Part shown: one piece after another, positions 23,147 to 32,009 of the stretch
How positions within the stretch are numbered: the first letter of the stretch is position 1
Layout: the number at the start of each line of letters is the position of its first letter
NCBI GenBank assembly: GCA_017540825.1
Contig: JAFYAH010000036.1
Span: forward strand, 31,937-95,936
Length of the DNA stretch: 64,000 nucleotides
Direction: 5' to 3'
Origin: Candidatus Methanomethylophilaceae archaeon
GTDB lineage: Archaea; Thermoplasmatota; Thermoplasmata; Methanomassiliicoccales; Methanomethylophilaceae
Made by a program: the position numbers and the translations under genes
Notes under the pieces: generated by a model
Seen by the model: the letters and a program-made list of their open reading frames with translations, nothing else
Told to the model about the DNA's origin: nothing
Database searches by the model: none

Positions 23147-24825
23147 CCGTCGTCAAGACCAACGGCCACCTGGAGGCGTACGCCAAAGCCGTCGAGGACA
23201 GGACGATCCCGGCGGGCCAGGAGCTGAAGGCCGTCCTGCGCCGGCTCATGGAGGGCATGGACGGCGAGGAGTGGCTCTACGACACCACGGAGGCGGACCG
23301 CCGGATGGCGTTCATGGAAGGCGTCATACGCCTCACCAAGTCGCCGTTCTACGGCCAGCCGATGCGCCTGATGCTGTGGCAGAAGGCTTTCATCAGCGCC
23401 GTCTACGGATTCAGGACGCTGGACGGCCTCCCGAGGTTCCAGAGGGTCCTCCTGCTCATCGGGAGGAAGAACACCAAGAGCGAGACGTCCAGCGCCCTCC
23501 TGCTCACCGACATGATCATCGGCGGGCACGGGCGCGACATCGTGTGCTCCAGCAACGACGACCTCCAGGCGAACATCCTCTTCCAGGCGTGCGACACGAT
23601 GAGGTCGATGATAGACCCCAAGAGCGTCGACACGTGGAGGAACCAGCGCGGGCTGAAGTGTCTCATCAACGACTCGTCCATCTTCAAGCTGTCCGACCGC
23701 ACCAGGTCTAAGGAGGGGCGCAACGTGGACTTCGCGGTGGTCGACGAGGTCCACGAGATGCGCGACAACGTAATCGTCAAGAGCATCGAGCAGAGCCAGT
23801 CCGTCAAGGACGACCCGCTCCTCATCATGATCACCACCGAGGGCGTCGTGAACGAAGGGTTCCTGGACGCCGAGCTCAGGCGCGCGAGGGAGATCATCGC
23901 GGGCGAGGCCGACGACCTGGCCAGCCGCCGCTACCTGCCCTGGCTCTACACCCAGGACAGCGAGCGCGAGGTATGGGAGGGCAACCGGGAGAACAGGCTG
24001 TGGATGAAGTCGAACCCCGCCCTGGGCGAGGTCAAGCGGTGGGACTACCTGGAGCAGCAGGTCGACCTGGCCAGGCAGTCCAGGGCGGACAGGGCCTACG
24101 TGCTGTGCAAGGACTTCAACATCAAGCAGAACAGCAGCGAGGCGTGGCTGATGCCCGAGGACTACTCCTACGACCTCCCTGTCGACGTGGAGGCCCTGCG
24201 CGGCGGCGTCCTCGTCGGAGGGGTGGACCTCGCCGAGACCACCGACCTCTCTTGCGCCAAGGCGATGGTGATGCTCCCCGGAAGCCCCGTCAAGCATTTC
24301 CTCACGCAGTACTTCGTGCCCGAGGGAAAGCTCTCGCAGTCGGACGACAGGTCCGCGGGGGCGAGGTACGACCAGTGGGCGCGCGAGGGGCTTCTGAAGG
24401 TCTGCCCCGGCAACTACATGGACGTCAGCGTGGTCGCCGACTGGTTCCTGTCGCTGTACCAGGAGCACGGCATAAGGCCCTACGCAGTGGGGTACGACGC
24501 GAGGTTCGCCACCGACTTCATACAGCGCATGGAGTCCTACGGATTCGACACCGAGATCGTCTACCAGTCGCCGGAGGTCCTGAACACCCCGATCAAGATG
24601 ATCGAGGCCGACCTCAGGAGCCACCACATCGCGGGCCTGTCCGACATGGACCGCTGGTGCCTCTCCAACGCGTGCCTCAAGCTCGACAGCCGGGGCAACG
24701 GCCTCCTCGTCAAGGCCGACGGCCTCCACAGCAGGAGGATCGACGGCGCGGTGGCGACGGCCATCGCCTACGAGGTCTACCGCCGGCACCGGAGCGAGTA
24801 CGAGCTGATAGTGTCGAAACTCTAA
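23143..24825 (+). CDS. terL: Terminase large subunit
   Basis: 560 aa HK97-type TerL, the DNA-packaging motor and nuclease. Walker A-like IGRKNTKS at 106-113, Walker B FAVVDEVHE at 197-205, and the RNase H-like nuclease begins GGVDLAETTD near 377, with a second acidic site in AVGYDARFATDF. Ends with TAA, unlike most genes here. Confidence 0.95.
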   Translation: MTVVKTNGHLEAYAKAVEDRTIPAGQELKAVLRRLMEGMDGEEWLYDTTEADRRMAFMEGVIRLTKSPFYGQPMRLMLWQKAFISAVYGFRTLDGLPRFQRVLLLIGRKNTKSETSSALLLTDMIIGGHGRDIVCSSNDDLQANILFQACDTMRSMIDPKSVDTWRNQRGLKCLINDSSIFKLSDRTRSKEGRNVDFAVVDEVHEMRDNVIVKSIEQSQSVKDDPLLIMITTEGVVNEGFLDAELRRAREIIAGEADDLASRRYLPWLYTQDSEREVWEGNRENRLWMKSNPALGEVKRWDYLEQQVDLARQSRADRAYVLCKDFNIKQNSSEAWLMPEDYSYDLPVDVEALRGGVLVGGVDLAETTDLSCAKAMVMLPGSPVKHFLTQYFVPEGKLSQSDDRSAGARYDQWAREGLLKVCPGNYMDVSVVADWFLSLYQEHGIRPYAVGYDARFATDFIQRMESYGFDTEIVYQSPEVLNTPIKMIEADLRSHHIAGLSDMDRWCLSNACLKLDSRGNGLLVKADGLHSRRIDGAVATAIAYEVYRRHRSEYELIVSKL

Positions 24826-24851
24826 GCATATCACGACCTCATAAAGAGCGC

Positions 24852-26135
24852 ATGGGTTTGTTCGATTTCTTGAAGAAGAAGGGCGGAGGGCAGGGCGCGA
24901 CGCCCCCTCCGTCCATGAGGCCCGCCGACACGCTGAGCGGGTGGTGGCCCGCCTACGGACAGTTCGGCACCGACGTCTACGCGTCCGACGTGGTCCAGCA
25001 GGCGGTCCAGTGCATCGTCCGCGAGATGAAGAAGCTCAAGCCCAGGCACGTGAGGACCGCGGGCACGGACGTCGCCCCGGTGGACGGCCCGGTGCAGAGC
25101 GTGCTGGACGCCCCGAACCCGATGATGACGACCGCCGACCTGATCGAGAAGGTCACATGGCTCCTGATGCTCAACTACAACGCGTTCGTGGTGCCCCAAT
25201 GGACCGCGGCGGGCACGCTGGAGGCGCTGTACCCGATACAGCCCTCGTCCGTGACGTTCCTCCAGGACGCCGGCGGGAGGATGTTCGTCAGCTTCACCTT
25301 CCCCAGCGGGTACGAGTGCACCCTGCGCTATGACGACGTCGTCCACATCCGCTACAGCTACAGCGTGAACGAGCTCATGGGAGGCAACCAGGCGGGCCAG
25401 CCGGACAACCAGGCCCTGCTCAAGACCCTGGAGCTGAACGAGGCCCTGCTGTCGGGAGTGGCCAAGGCGCTCAAGTCGTCGTATGCCGTGAACGGCGTGG
25501 TCAAGTACAACACGCTGCTGGACGACGGCAAGATGGACCAGGCCCTCAAGGACCTCAGCGACAGGCTGGCCAGGTCCGAGGACGGTTTCCTGGCGATGGA
25601 CCTGAAGGGCGAGTTCATACCGCTCAAGCGCGAGGCCAAGGCCGTGGACGCCGACACGCTGAAGTTCGTGGACGGCAAGATCCTGCGCTACTTCGGGGTG
25701 CCTCTGTGCATCCTGGAGGGCGACTTCACCAAGGAGCAGTACGAGGCCTTCTACCAGAAGACCCTGGAGCCCCTCATCATCAGCTACAACCAGGCGTTCA
25801 CCCGGACGCTGTTCAGCAGGCGCGAGGCCTACGGATACGGCAACAGGGTCTTGTTCTACAGCGAGGACCTGGTCTTCATGACCATGCAGCAGAAATTGGA
25901 GCTCGTGAGGCTCCTGGGCGACAGCGGGACCCTCTACGAGAACGAGAAGCGCGAGATTTTCGGATTGAGGCCCCTGCCCGAGCTGGCCGGCGTGCGGAAA
26001 CAGTCGCTCAACTACGTCGACACGAGCATCGCGGAGCAGTACCAGCTCACGGCCGCCGTCAACGGGAAGAAGGTCACCATCAACGTGGACGAAGATGAAT
26101 CAGAGGAGGATGGAGAGAATGACGAGGAAGCATGA
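24852..26135 (+). CDS. Portal protein
   Basis: 427 aa, HK97-type portal. MGLFDFLKKKGG start, VVQQAVQCIVREMKKL, then YNAFVVPQW, LKFVDGKILRYFGVPLCILE and FTKEQYEAFYQKTLEPLI are typical. Forms the dodecameric channel at the capsid vertex. The tail end is very acidic (DEDESEEDGENDEEA). Confidence 0.94.
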   Translation: MGLFDFLKKKGGGQGATPPPSMRPADTLSGWWPAYGQFGTDVYASDVVQQAVQCIVREMKKLKPRHVRTAGTDVAPVDGPVQSVLDAPNPMMTTADLIEKVTWLLMLNYNAFVVPQWTAAGTLEALYPIQPSSVTFLQDAGGRMFVSFTFPSGYECTLRYDDVVHIRYSYSVNELMGGNQAGQPDNQALLKTLELNEALLSGVAKALKSSYAVNGVVKYNTLLDDGKMDQALKDLSDRLARSEDGFLAMDLKGEFIPLKREAKAVDADTLKFVDGKILRYFGVPLCILEGDFTKEQYEAFYQKTLEPLIISYNQAFTRTLFSRREAYGYGNRVLFYSEDLVFMTMQQKLELVRLLGDSGTLYENEKREIFGLRPLPELAGVRKQSLNYVDTSIAEQYQLTAAVNGKKVTINVDEDESEEDGENDEEA

Positions 26136-26775
26136 GAATGAGGCCCTTGAGCGCAGGAGCTGCGAGCTGAGGGCGGAGCAGACGGAGGCGGGAAGCGAGC
26201 TGGTCGTGAACCCCGTGGTGTTCAACCAGCGGACAAGAATCCACGACTTCGACGAGGAGTACGACGAGATGATAAGCGACAGGGCTGTGGACGCGAGGAC
26301 CGACCTCAAGGACGTGCTGCTGTGCATCAACCACGAATACGACAAGATACCCTTAGCGAGGAGCAAGAACGGGAACGGGACCCTCAAGCTGTCCCAGGAC
26401 GAGAGGGGGATGTATGCCAGGACCGTCCTGGACATCGGGAGGAACCCCGAGGCGGCGGCTCTCTACTCGGCGGTGGACAGGGGCGACCTCACGGGCGCGA
26501 GCTTCATGTTCAGGGTCGACGCGGACCACTGGGAGGGCCTCGATTCATCCGTGCCTTTGAGGATAATTGACCACATTAGTGTTATCCATGAGGTGTCCGT
26601 CGTCACATTCCCGGCGTACCCTCAGACCAGCGTGAGCGCGAGGAGCGCGGAGGAAACCGGGCCGTCGCCCCTGGAGGAAGCCAGGGCCAGAGCCAGGGCC
26701 GAGGAGGAAGCCGAGGCCAGGGCGAGGGAGCTGGAGCTGGCGAAAGCCAGAAACACGATCAAGGTGAAGCTATGA
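26119..26775 (+). CDS. Prohead maturation protease
   Basis: 218 aa, HK97 S78 family. Catalytic His in CINHEYDKIPLARS, Ser in LTGASFMFRVD, and the beta-strand IIDHISVIHEVSVVTFPAYP. It cleaves the delta domain of the capsid protein. ATG 26119 has AGAGGAGG 9 nt upstream; the frame is open from ATG 26095. Overlaps portal by 17 nt and the capsid gene by 4 nt. The C-terminus is a charged helix. Confidence 0.92.
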   Translation: MTRKHENEALERRSCELRAEQTEAGSELVVNPVVFNQRTRIHDFDEEYDEMISDRAVDARTDLKDVLLCINHEYDKIPLARSKNGNGTLKLSQDERGMYARTVLDIGRNPEAAALYSAVDRGDLTGASFMFRVDADHWEGLDSSVPLRIIDHISVIHEVSVVTFPAYPQTSVSARSAEETGPSPLEEARARARAEEEAEARARELELAKARNTIKVKL

Positions 26776-28037
26776 AGGCATATCTCGAGAGCGTGGTCTC
26801 CAGGAAGGAGGCCCAGAAGGCGGAGCTCGCCAAGAGGTCCGCGGAGTCCGAGGACGTGGCGGAGCTCAGGTCCATCGGAAAGCAGATAGACACCATAAAC
26901 GAGGAGATAGCGGAGGCCAGGGCCCAGCTCGCCAAGCTCGACGCCAAGCCCGCCTTCGACCCCATGAAGGCCCTCGGCACCGTCGGGCAGAAGAGCGCCC
27001 CCGCCGAGGCCGACACCGGCAGCATGGAGTACAGGTCCGCCTTCAAGGAGTACGTCCAGCACGGCACCCCTTCGCCCCTCCTCAAGAGGTCCGACGACCG
27101 CGTCGTGTCCGGGGACCTCGGGGTCCTCGTCCCCCAGACCGTCATGGACCAGGTCATCACCGGGGTCGAGAAGGCATACGGCGTCCTCTACAACAGGGTC
27201 CGCAAGACCAACGTCAGGGGCGGCGTCAAGTACCCCACCGGCTCCTTCAGCGCCACCTTCCACAGGATGACCGAGGAGAGCACCGGCGCAAGCCCCAGCG
27301 ACAGGCAGAACCCCGCCACCATCGGCTACGTCGAGTTCTCCTACAACCTGGGAGAGATACGCATCGCGCAGTCCCTCGTGGCCGCCACCGTCGCCCTGCC
27401 CGTCTTCGAGCAGGAGCTCGCCAAGTGCATCGTCCAGACCTTCCTGAAGGCTATGGACTCCGAGATCATGACCGGGACCGCCGCCAACCATCAGTGCGTC
27501 GGGATACTCACCGAGGCCGCCGCCTCGCCCTCCAGGATACCCGCAGGCAACACCGTCGAGTTCACCGCGACCGAGGTCATGGACTGGAAGAAGTGGCAGA
27601 GCAAGCTCTTCGCCAAGATACCCATCGGGATGAGGGGCCTCAAGCCCGAGTTCGTCATGTCCGCCGGCACCTACGAGAGCGTCATCAAGAGCCTCGCCGA
27701 CGACAACGACCGCCCGGTCTACTACGAGACGTTCAACCCGGTCGACGGCGCCGAGACCGCGACCTTCAAGGGCAGGGAGGTCGTCTTCTGCGAGGAGGAC
27801 GTCTTCAAGACCTTCGGCGACATCAGCGTCTCCGTCAGCTCCACCGACAGCCCCTACTTCGGGATGCTGTGGGTGCCCGACCAGGCCTACGCCATCAACA
27901 GCAACCTCGAGTTCTACGTCAAGAGGTACTTCGACGAGGAGAAGAACGAGTACGTGGACAAGGCCTTGGTCATCAACGACGGCAAGGTCCTCGACGGAAG
28001 CATGATCTACCTGCTCAAGAAGGTAGCCAGCAGCTGA
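26772..28037 (+). CDS. Major capsid protein, HK97 fold with delta domain
   Basis: 421 aa. The first about 70 residues are a helical delta (scaffolding) domain; the mature part begins about residue 85 (YRSAFKEYVQHGTPSP). VVSGDLGVLVPQTVMDQVI then RVRKTNVRGGVKYPTG and EIRIAQSLVAATVALPVFEQ match HK97-like capsids. TGTAANHQCVGIL and the late VYYETFNPVDGAET fit the A-domain region. Confidence 0.94.
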   Translation: MKAYLESVVSRKEAQKAELAKRSAESEDVAELRSIGKQIDTINEEIAEARAQLAKLDAKPAFDPMKALGTVGQKSAPAEADTGSMEYRSAFKEYVQHGTPSPLLKRSDDRVVSGDLGVLVPQTVMDQVITGVEKAYGVLYNRVRKTNVRGGVKYPTGSFSATFHRMTEESTGASPSDRQNPATIGYVEFSYNLGEIRIAQSLVAATVALPVFEQELAKCIVQTFLKAMDSEIMTGTAANHQCVGILTEAAASPSRIPAGNTVEFTATEVMDWKKWQSKLFAKIPIGMRGLKPEFVMSAGTYESVIKSLADDNDRPVYYETFNPVDGAETATFKGREVVFCEEDVFKTFGDISVSVSSTDSPYFGMLWVPDQAYAINSNLEFYVKRYFDEEKNEYVDKALVINDGKVLDGSMIYLLKKVASS

Positions 28038-28047
28038 GGCGGTCCGG

Positions 28048-28323
28048 ATGGCGGTCGACATCGTGAGCGAGTGCAAGACCCGGCTGGGAATCACCGGGGG
28101 CTACCACGACAGCCTCATCGCGGCCTACGCCGAGGACGCCCGCGCCTACCTGATGGACGCGGGAGTGCCCCAGGAGGTCGCATACGGGGAGGACGCCGTC
28201 GGATGCATAGCCCGCGGGGTCGCGGACCTCTGGAACCTGGGCGCGGGGGACGGCAAGCTGTCCTCCGTGTTCATGCAGAGGGCCATCCAGCTCGCCACCG
28301 TCAGCAGGGAGGGGTCCGAGTGA
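28048..28323 (+). CDS. Head-tail connector (gp6-like)
   Basis: 91 aa helical protein directly after the capsid gene. ECKTRLGITGGYHDSLIAAY, EDARAYLMDAGVP and CIARGVADLWNLG fit the phage gp6/YqbG head-tail adaptor pattern. Stop overlaps the GTG of the next gene. Confidence 0.82.
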   Translation: MAVDIVSECKTRLGITGGYHDSLIAAYAEDARAYLMDAGVPQEVAYGEDAVGCIARGVADLWNLGAGDGKLSSVFMQRAIQLATVSREGSE

Positions 28324-28637
28324 TAACCCTCACGGCCAAGGGCCTCGTCGCAAGCATGGACAGCCAGTAGCTCGTCTCCGGACAGCCCTACTCCCTGGCC
28401 GTCTCCCTCGACTCCACGTGGGCCGGGAGGGACGCCAGCGTGAGGCTGGACTGGGGCGACGGGCACGCCGACTACGCCGTGTCCGGCGGGTCCGCCACCG
28501 TGACCGTCCCCCAGGGCGTCGCGTCGGTTGACGTCGGCGTCGTGGCGGGGAGGCTGGCCACCACCGACCGCGCCCACGTCAGGGTCCTGCCGTCCATCCT
28601 GGACCTCACCAGGGCCTCGGCGGAGGCCGACCTGTAA
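28320..28637 (+). CDS. Virion-type domain protein with in-frame TAG at codon 17
   Basis: GTG overlaps the previous TGA. MITLTAKGLVASMDSQ is followed by TAG (28368-28370) and then LVSGQPYSLAVSLDSTWAG to TAA at 28635. The next gene begins with a paralogous domain: LAHFASSD-R-IVAGNTYAVALD lines up with LVASMDSQ-TAG-LVSGQPYSLAVS, TAG against Arg with no gap. If decoded, 105 aa. The domain resembles the N-terminal part of baseplate/fibre proteins. Confidence 0.72.
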
Positions 28638-28650
28638 GGAGGCATGAAAG

Positions 28651-30030
28651 ATGACAGAATCGACATTCAAGGCCAAGGACCGCCTGGCGCACTTCGCCTC
28701 GTCCGACAGGATCGTGGCGGGCAACACCTACGCGGTGGCCCTGGACCTGGACTCGGAGTGGACCGGCTCCCTCTACATGAGGGTGCGCTTCGGGAGCTTC
28801 TACTACGACATCCCGTTCGCGTCCAGCGCGTCCACCGTTTCCGTCCAGATGCCCGTCGGCTACGCCGCGGTCGGCATCGGCATCTTCTCCGAGGCCCTCC
28901 AGATATGCACAAGCGAGGCCCGCGTGGACCTGGAGAGGAGCATCCTGGAGGCCGGCGAGAACGTCGTCGAGTTCGACTCCGAGCTGTACGAGCAGTGGGA
29001 GAATGAGACGACCGAGCTCCTGACCGACGCCGAGTTCGACGCGACCTCGACCAAGCCCGTCCAGAACGCGACCATCACCGCGTGGAAGGCCACCGTGGCC
29101 CTGGACAGCGCGGTGGTCCACAAGGCCGGGGCGGAGGACGTCGCAGGCGCGAAGACGTTCACCAGCGACCTCACGGTCCACGAGAACGTGCCCTTCGTCA
29201 ACATCAGGACGTCCAGGGGCGACCAGTCCAGGAACGAGCGCTACGGCGCGCTGAGGTACCTGATCCTGCCCGAGGGGACGACATCCCCCGTCGAGCACGC
29301 CTACATGGACGTCTACAGCTACCAGGACAACCCCCGCGTCGCCCAGCGCATGAGGGTCTACAACCACGGCAGGAGCGCCCACGCGGACCTCGGGATCGTG
29401 GCCAAGGACCTCGACGCCCCGACCAACCCCGGCGCGTGCTACATGAGCGGGACGTCCTACTACCCGGAGAGCGGGGTGCCTTCCGAGAACGTGCTCGTCA
29501 CCGAGGGGATGCTCGCCGCCGACCCCCAGGTGGTCCACACCACCGGCAACGAGGAGGTCGCCGGGGAGAAGACCTTCAGCGGGACCGTGAGGTTCAACGG
29601 CTTGGTCTACGCCGACAGGCTCCGCCAGGGGTACGCGTCCACGACGCTGAGCACCGCCCACGGCCAGTGGCATCGCCTCTACGAGTTCGCGGGGTCCGGC
29701 CAGCTGGAGCGCTACCGCATCGAGATGGACGACCTCAGGAGCCTGGGGAGGCCCACGGTCACCCTGGACGTGCTCTACAGGCCCAACAGCAGCCAGCTCG
29801 AGGGCAGGCTGTCCTCGGGGGAGGCGCCCATAAGGCTGGCCCGCAGGACCTCCGACGGGGCCGTCGAGGTGTGGCTACAGATCGTGAGGCAGGGAGGGAC
29901 CAACCCCTCGTGGGTCGGCCAGGCGTCCCTGCAGTACGGCGACGCACTCAAGGGCTACACCGGAGTCAGCGGAGAGTCCGGCCCCGCCGTGGGAGAGGCA
30001 TACGACAAGGTCGTGGAGGTGACCGCATGA
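28651..30030 (+). CDS. Fibre-like virion protein (candidate head fibre or receptor-binding protein)
   Basis: 459 aa. The N-terminal about 95 residues are a beta-rich domain shared with the preceding gene. Two fibre-type motifs follow: VVHKAGAEDVAGAKTFTSDL near 150 and VVHTTGNEEVAGEKTFSGTV near 290, a pattern widely seen in phage tail-fibre shafts. The C-terminus (ASLQYGDALKGYTGVSG) is beta-rich. Placement among connectors rather than after the tail genes suggests a head fibre or decoration protein. GGAGG lies 9 nt before the ATG. Confidence 0.75.
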   Translation: MTESTFKAKDRLAHFASSDRIVAGNTYAVALDLDSEWTGSLYMRVRFGSFYYDIPFASSASTVSVQMPVGYAAVGIGIFSEALQICTSEARVDLERSILEAGENVVEFDSELYEQWENETTELLTDAEFDATSTKPVQNATITAWKATVALDSAVVHKAGAEDVAGAKTFTSDLTVHENVPFVNIRTSRGDQSRNERYGALRYLILPEGTTSPVEHAYMDVYSYQDNPRVAQRMRVYNHGRSAHADLGIVAKDLDAPTNPGACYMSGTSYYPESGVPSENVLVTEGMLAADPQVVHTTGNEEVAGEKTFSGTVRFNGLVYADRLRQGYASTTLSTAHGQWHRLYEFAGSGQLERYRIEMDDLRSLGRPTVTLDVLYRPNSSQLEGRLSSGEAPIRLARRTSDGAVEVWLQIVRQGGTNPSWVGQASLQYGDALKGYTGVSGESGPAVGEAYDKVVEVTA

Positions 30031-30260
30031 AGGCGCTCGTCAACCAGAGGACCGGCGAGGTCTACTGGGAGGACGGCTGGCTACCCTGGATAAGCAGGGC
30101 CACCGGCCTCCCGCTGGCCCTCAGGAGCAGGGGCTACGCCTACTGCGCCGAGGCGACCAGCGAGAACGCCGCCGACTACACCGTGTCGGAGGTCCGCGAG
30201 GAGGACGAGGACGGCTTCGAGGTCGTCCGCCTCGTCGCAGTGCAGAGGGCGGAGGAATGA
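30027..30260 (+). CDS. Hypothetical protein, 77 aa
   Basis: MKALVNQRTGEVYWEDGWLP start; acidic end. ATGA couplings both sides. Position suggests an accessory of the fibre-like protein; no family recognised. Confidence 0.6.
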   Translation: MKALVNQRTGEVYWEDGWLPWISRATGLPLALRSRGYAYCAEATSENAADYTVSEVREEDEDGFEVVRLVAVQRAEE

Positions 30261-31387
30261 CCGCCTTCAGCCCGTCCGGGCCGTTCGTCGTGCCGATGAC
30301 GCTCCTGACGACCTCGACGTCCAAGGTCAACGGCGTGCCGGTCAAGGCCCGCGCCGAGGGCAGGACGGTCTACTGCTCGTTCAGGACGTTCGGGGGCACC
30401 GAGAGGGAGCAGGACGGGCTGACCGTGGTCGAGGACACCGCCGTGGTGCAGACCTGGTACGGCCCCGACGTCCAGGCGGCCGACGCCCTCCGCATGGAGC
30501 CCGACGGCTCCGTGTGGGAGATCCTCGGCACGCCGGAGGACGTGGGGATGCGCCACCAGTGGATGCAGATGAAGGTCCGCAGGGCCAGAGGGGGCGCGCG
30601 ACGTGGCCAAGAAGTCCAAGAAGGCCACCCGCACCTACCTCTCGGTGAACGGGATCCCGGAGATGGTGGACCGCATCGAGAAGGTGTTCGGCGACGCGAA
30701 GGAGCCTCTTGCCCGCGCCTACAAGAAGGGCATGGAGAACCCCGAGATGATAATCAAGGAGTGGTTCGACGTGCTCCACCGCAGGACCGGGAGGACCTTC
30801 CGCTCGTACTACGACGGCCGCCTCGTCTGGCAGAAGGACGGCTATGCGGTGTACCGCTACGGCTTCGACAGGCAGAAGGGCGGGCTGACCGCCGTTTTCT
30901 TCGAGTACGGAACGCCGAGGATCAAGCCCGAGTTCGTCATGTACTACGCGGTACACGACTACATCGACGTCATAGAGAGCGAGCTGATGGGAGAGCTCAT
31001 GTCCATCGCCAGGAAGAAGGGGCTGGTCGAATGACCTGGGAGGCGCTGGAGCAGGTGCTGGAGGCCACCGGCCTGGAGTACGCCCGCCAAGGCTCGTATG
31101 CCGAGGCCGGCGAGCTCCCCGCGAGCTTCTGGACCTTCTGGAACGTCGAGACCCCGGAGGAAGCCTTCTACGACGACATCCCGACCCGCGCCGTCTGGCG
31201 CTGGCAGGTGTACTACTACACCAAGGACCCCGCGACCCTCTACTCCGCGATGGACTCCCTCCTGGCCGGCGCCAGGGAGGCGGGGTTCGTCCCGGAGGGC
31301 AGGGCGTGGGACATCGACGCGGGCGAGCCGGGATACGTCGGCAGGACGGTCAGGCTCGCCTACATGGAAGACCTGCAAACGACTTAA
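30257..31387 (+). CDS. Head-closure/adaptor protein, no stop before the next genes
   Basis: The credible part is about 115 residues (MTAFSPSGPFVVPMTLLTTS, VYCSFRTFGGTEREQDGLTV, VVQTWYGPDVQAADALRM), which fits a head-tail joining protein by position and beta-rich content. No stop is met; the frame passes under the gene at 30603 and joins, in the same frame, the gene at 31031. Confidence 0.5.
   Translation: MTAFSPSGPFVVPMTLLTTSTSKVNGVPVKARAEGRTVYCSFRTFGGTEREQDGLTVVEDTAVVQTWYGPDVQAADALRMEPDGSVWEILGTPEDVGMRHQWMQMKVRRARGGARRGQEVQEGHPHLPLGERDPGDGGPHREGVRRREGASCPRLQEGHGEPRDDNQGVVRRAPPQDREDLPLVLRRPPRLAEGRLCGVPLRLRQAEGRADRRFLRVRNAEDQARVRHVLRGTRLHRRHRERADGRAHVHRQEEGAGRMTWEALEQVLEATGLEYARQGSYAEAGELPASFWTFWNVETPEEAFYDDIPTRAVWRWQVYYYTKDPATLYSAMDSLLAGAREAGFVPEGRAWDIDAGEPGYVGRTVRLAYMEDLQTT
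30603..31034 (+). CDS. HK97 gp10-like head-tail joining protein
   Basis: 143 aa from GTG. MAKKSKKATRTYLSVNGIPE, KEWFDVLHRRTGRTFRSY and IKPEFVMYYAVHD fit the gp10/HK97 family of tail-completion proteins. Stop overlaps the next start. Confidence 0.72.
   Translation: MAKKSKKATRTYLSVNGIPEMVDRIEKVFGDAKEPLARAYKKGMENPEMIIKEWFDVLHRRTGRTFRSYYDGRLVWQKDGYAVYRYGFDRQKGGLTAVFFEYGTPRIKPEFVMYYAVHDYIDVIESELMGELMSIARKKGLVE
31031..31387 (+). CDS. Tail-completion-like minor protein
   Basis: 118 aa. MTWEALEQVLEATGLEYARQ, SFWTFWNVETPEEAFYDD and WRWQVYYYTKDPATLYSAMD resemble tail terminator or completion proteins encoded just before the tail tube gene. Ends with TAA. Confidence 0.7.
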   Translation: MTWEALEQVLEATGLEYARQGSYAEAGELPASFWTFWNVETPEEAFYDDIPTRAVWRWQVYYYTKDPATLYSAMDSLLAGAREAGFVPEGRAWDIDAGEPGYVGRTVRLAYMEDLQTT

Positions 31388-31404
31388 GATATCGAGGCAT
31401 AAAA

Positions 31405-32004
31405 ATGACAGCCATAACAGAGTACAGAGGCGTCAAGAACCTCGTCTACGCCGAGGTCACCGCCGACACCGAGAACGCATACACCACCGGGACCGTCAAG
31501 CCCCTCGCGGGCGTGGCGACCATATCCAAGGCCACATCCTCCAGCGCGGAGGCCCACTACTACGACAACGCGCCCAAGATCGTCATCACCAGCCAGGGCT
31601 CCGACGAGGTCACGCTGACCGTCAGCGCCATCCCCCTGGAGACCTACGCCGACATAACCGGCCAGCAGTGGGACTCCGAGCACGGGTGCGTCATCGAGGG
31701 CCCCAGGACGCAGAAGAGCTTCGCGATCGGCTACGAGACCAAGAGGACCGACGGGTCCAAGGTCTACGTCTGGAGGCTCAAAGGGGCCTTCTCGATACCC
31801 GACCAGGAGTCGAGCACCGAGAACGACGGCACCGACGCCAGCGGGCAGGAGATCACCTACACCGGGGTCGAGACCGTCTATGCGTTCACCAGCACCGGCA
31901 AGGGCGCGAGGTCCGTGGTCGTCGACGACAGCCTCGGCCTGGCCCAGACCGGGACCTGGTTCGCCGCCGTCGTGACCCCCGACACCATCGCCACCAGGAC
32001 GTGA
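31405..32004 (+). CDS. Major tail tube protein
   Basis: 199 aa, beta-rich, with GVKNLVYAEVTADTENAYTT at the start and EGPRTQKSFAIGYETKRTDG in the centre, the layout of phi13/TP901-type tail tube proteins. It precedes the assembly chaperone and tape measure, the standard order. GAGG ribosome-binding site upstream. Confidence 0.88.
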   Translation: MTAITEYRGVKNLVYAEVTADTENAYTTGTVKPLAGVATISKATSSSAEAHYYDNAPKIVITSQGSDEVTLTVSAIPLETYADITGQQWDSEHGCVIEGPRTQKSFAIGYETKRTDGSKVYVWRLKGAFSIPDQESSTENDGTDASGQEITYTGVETVYAFTSTGKGARSVVVDDSLGLAQTGTWFAAVVTPDTIATRT

Positions 32005-32009
32005 GGACG

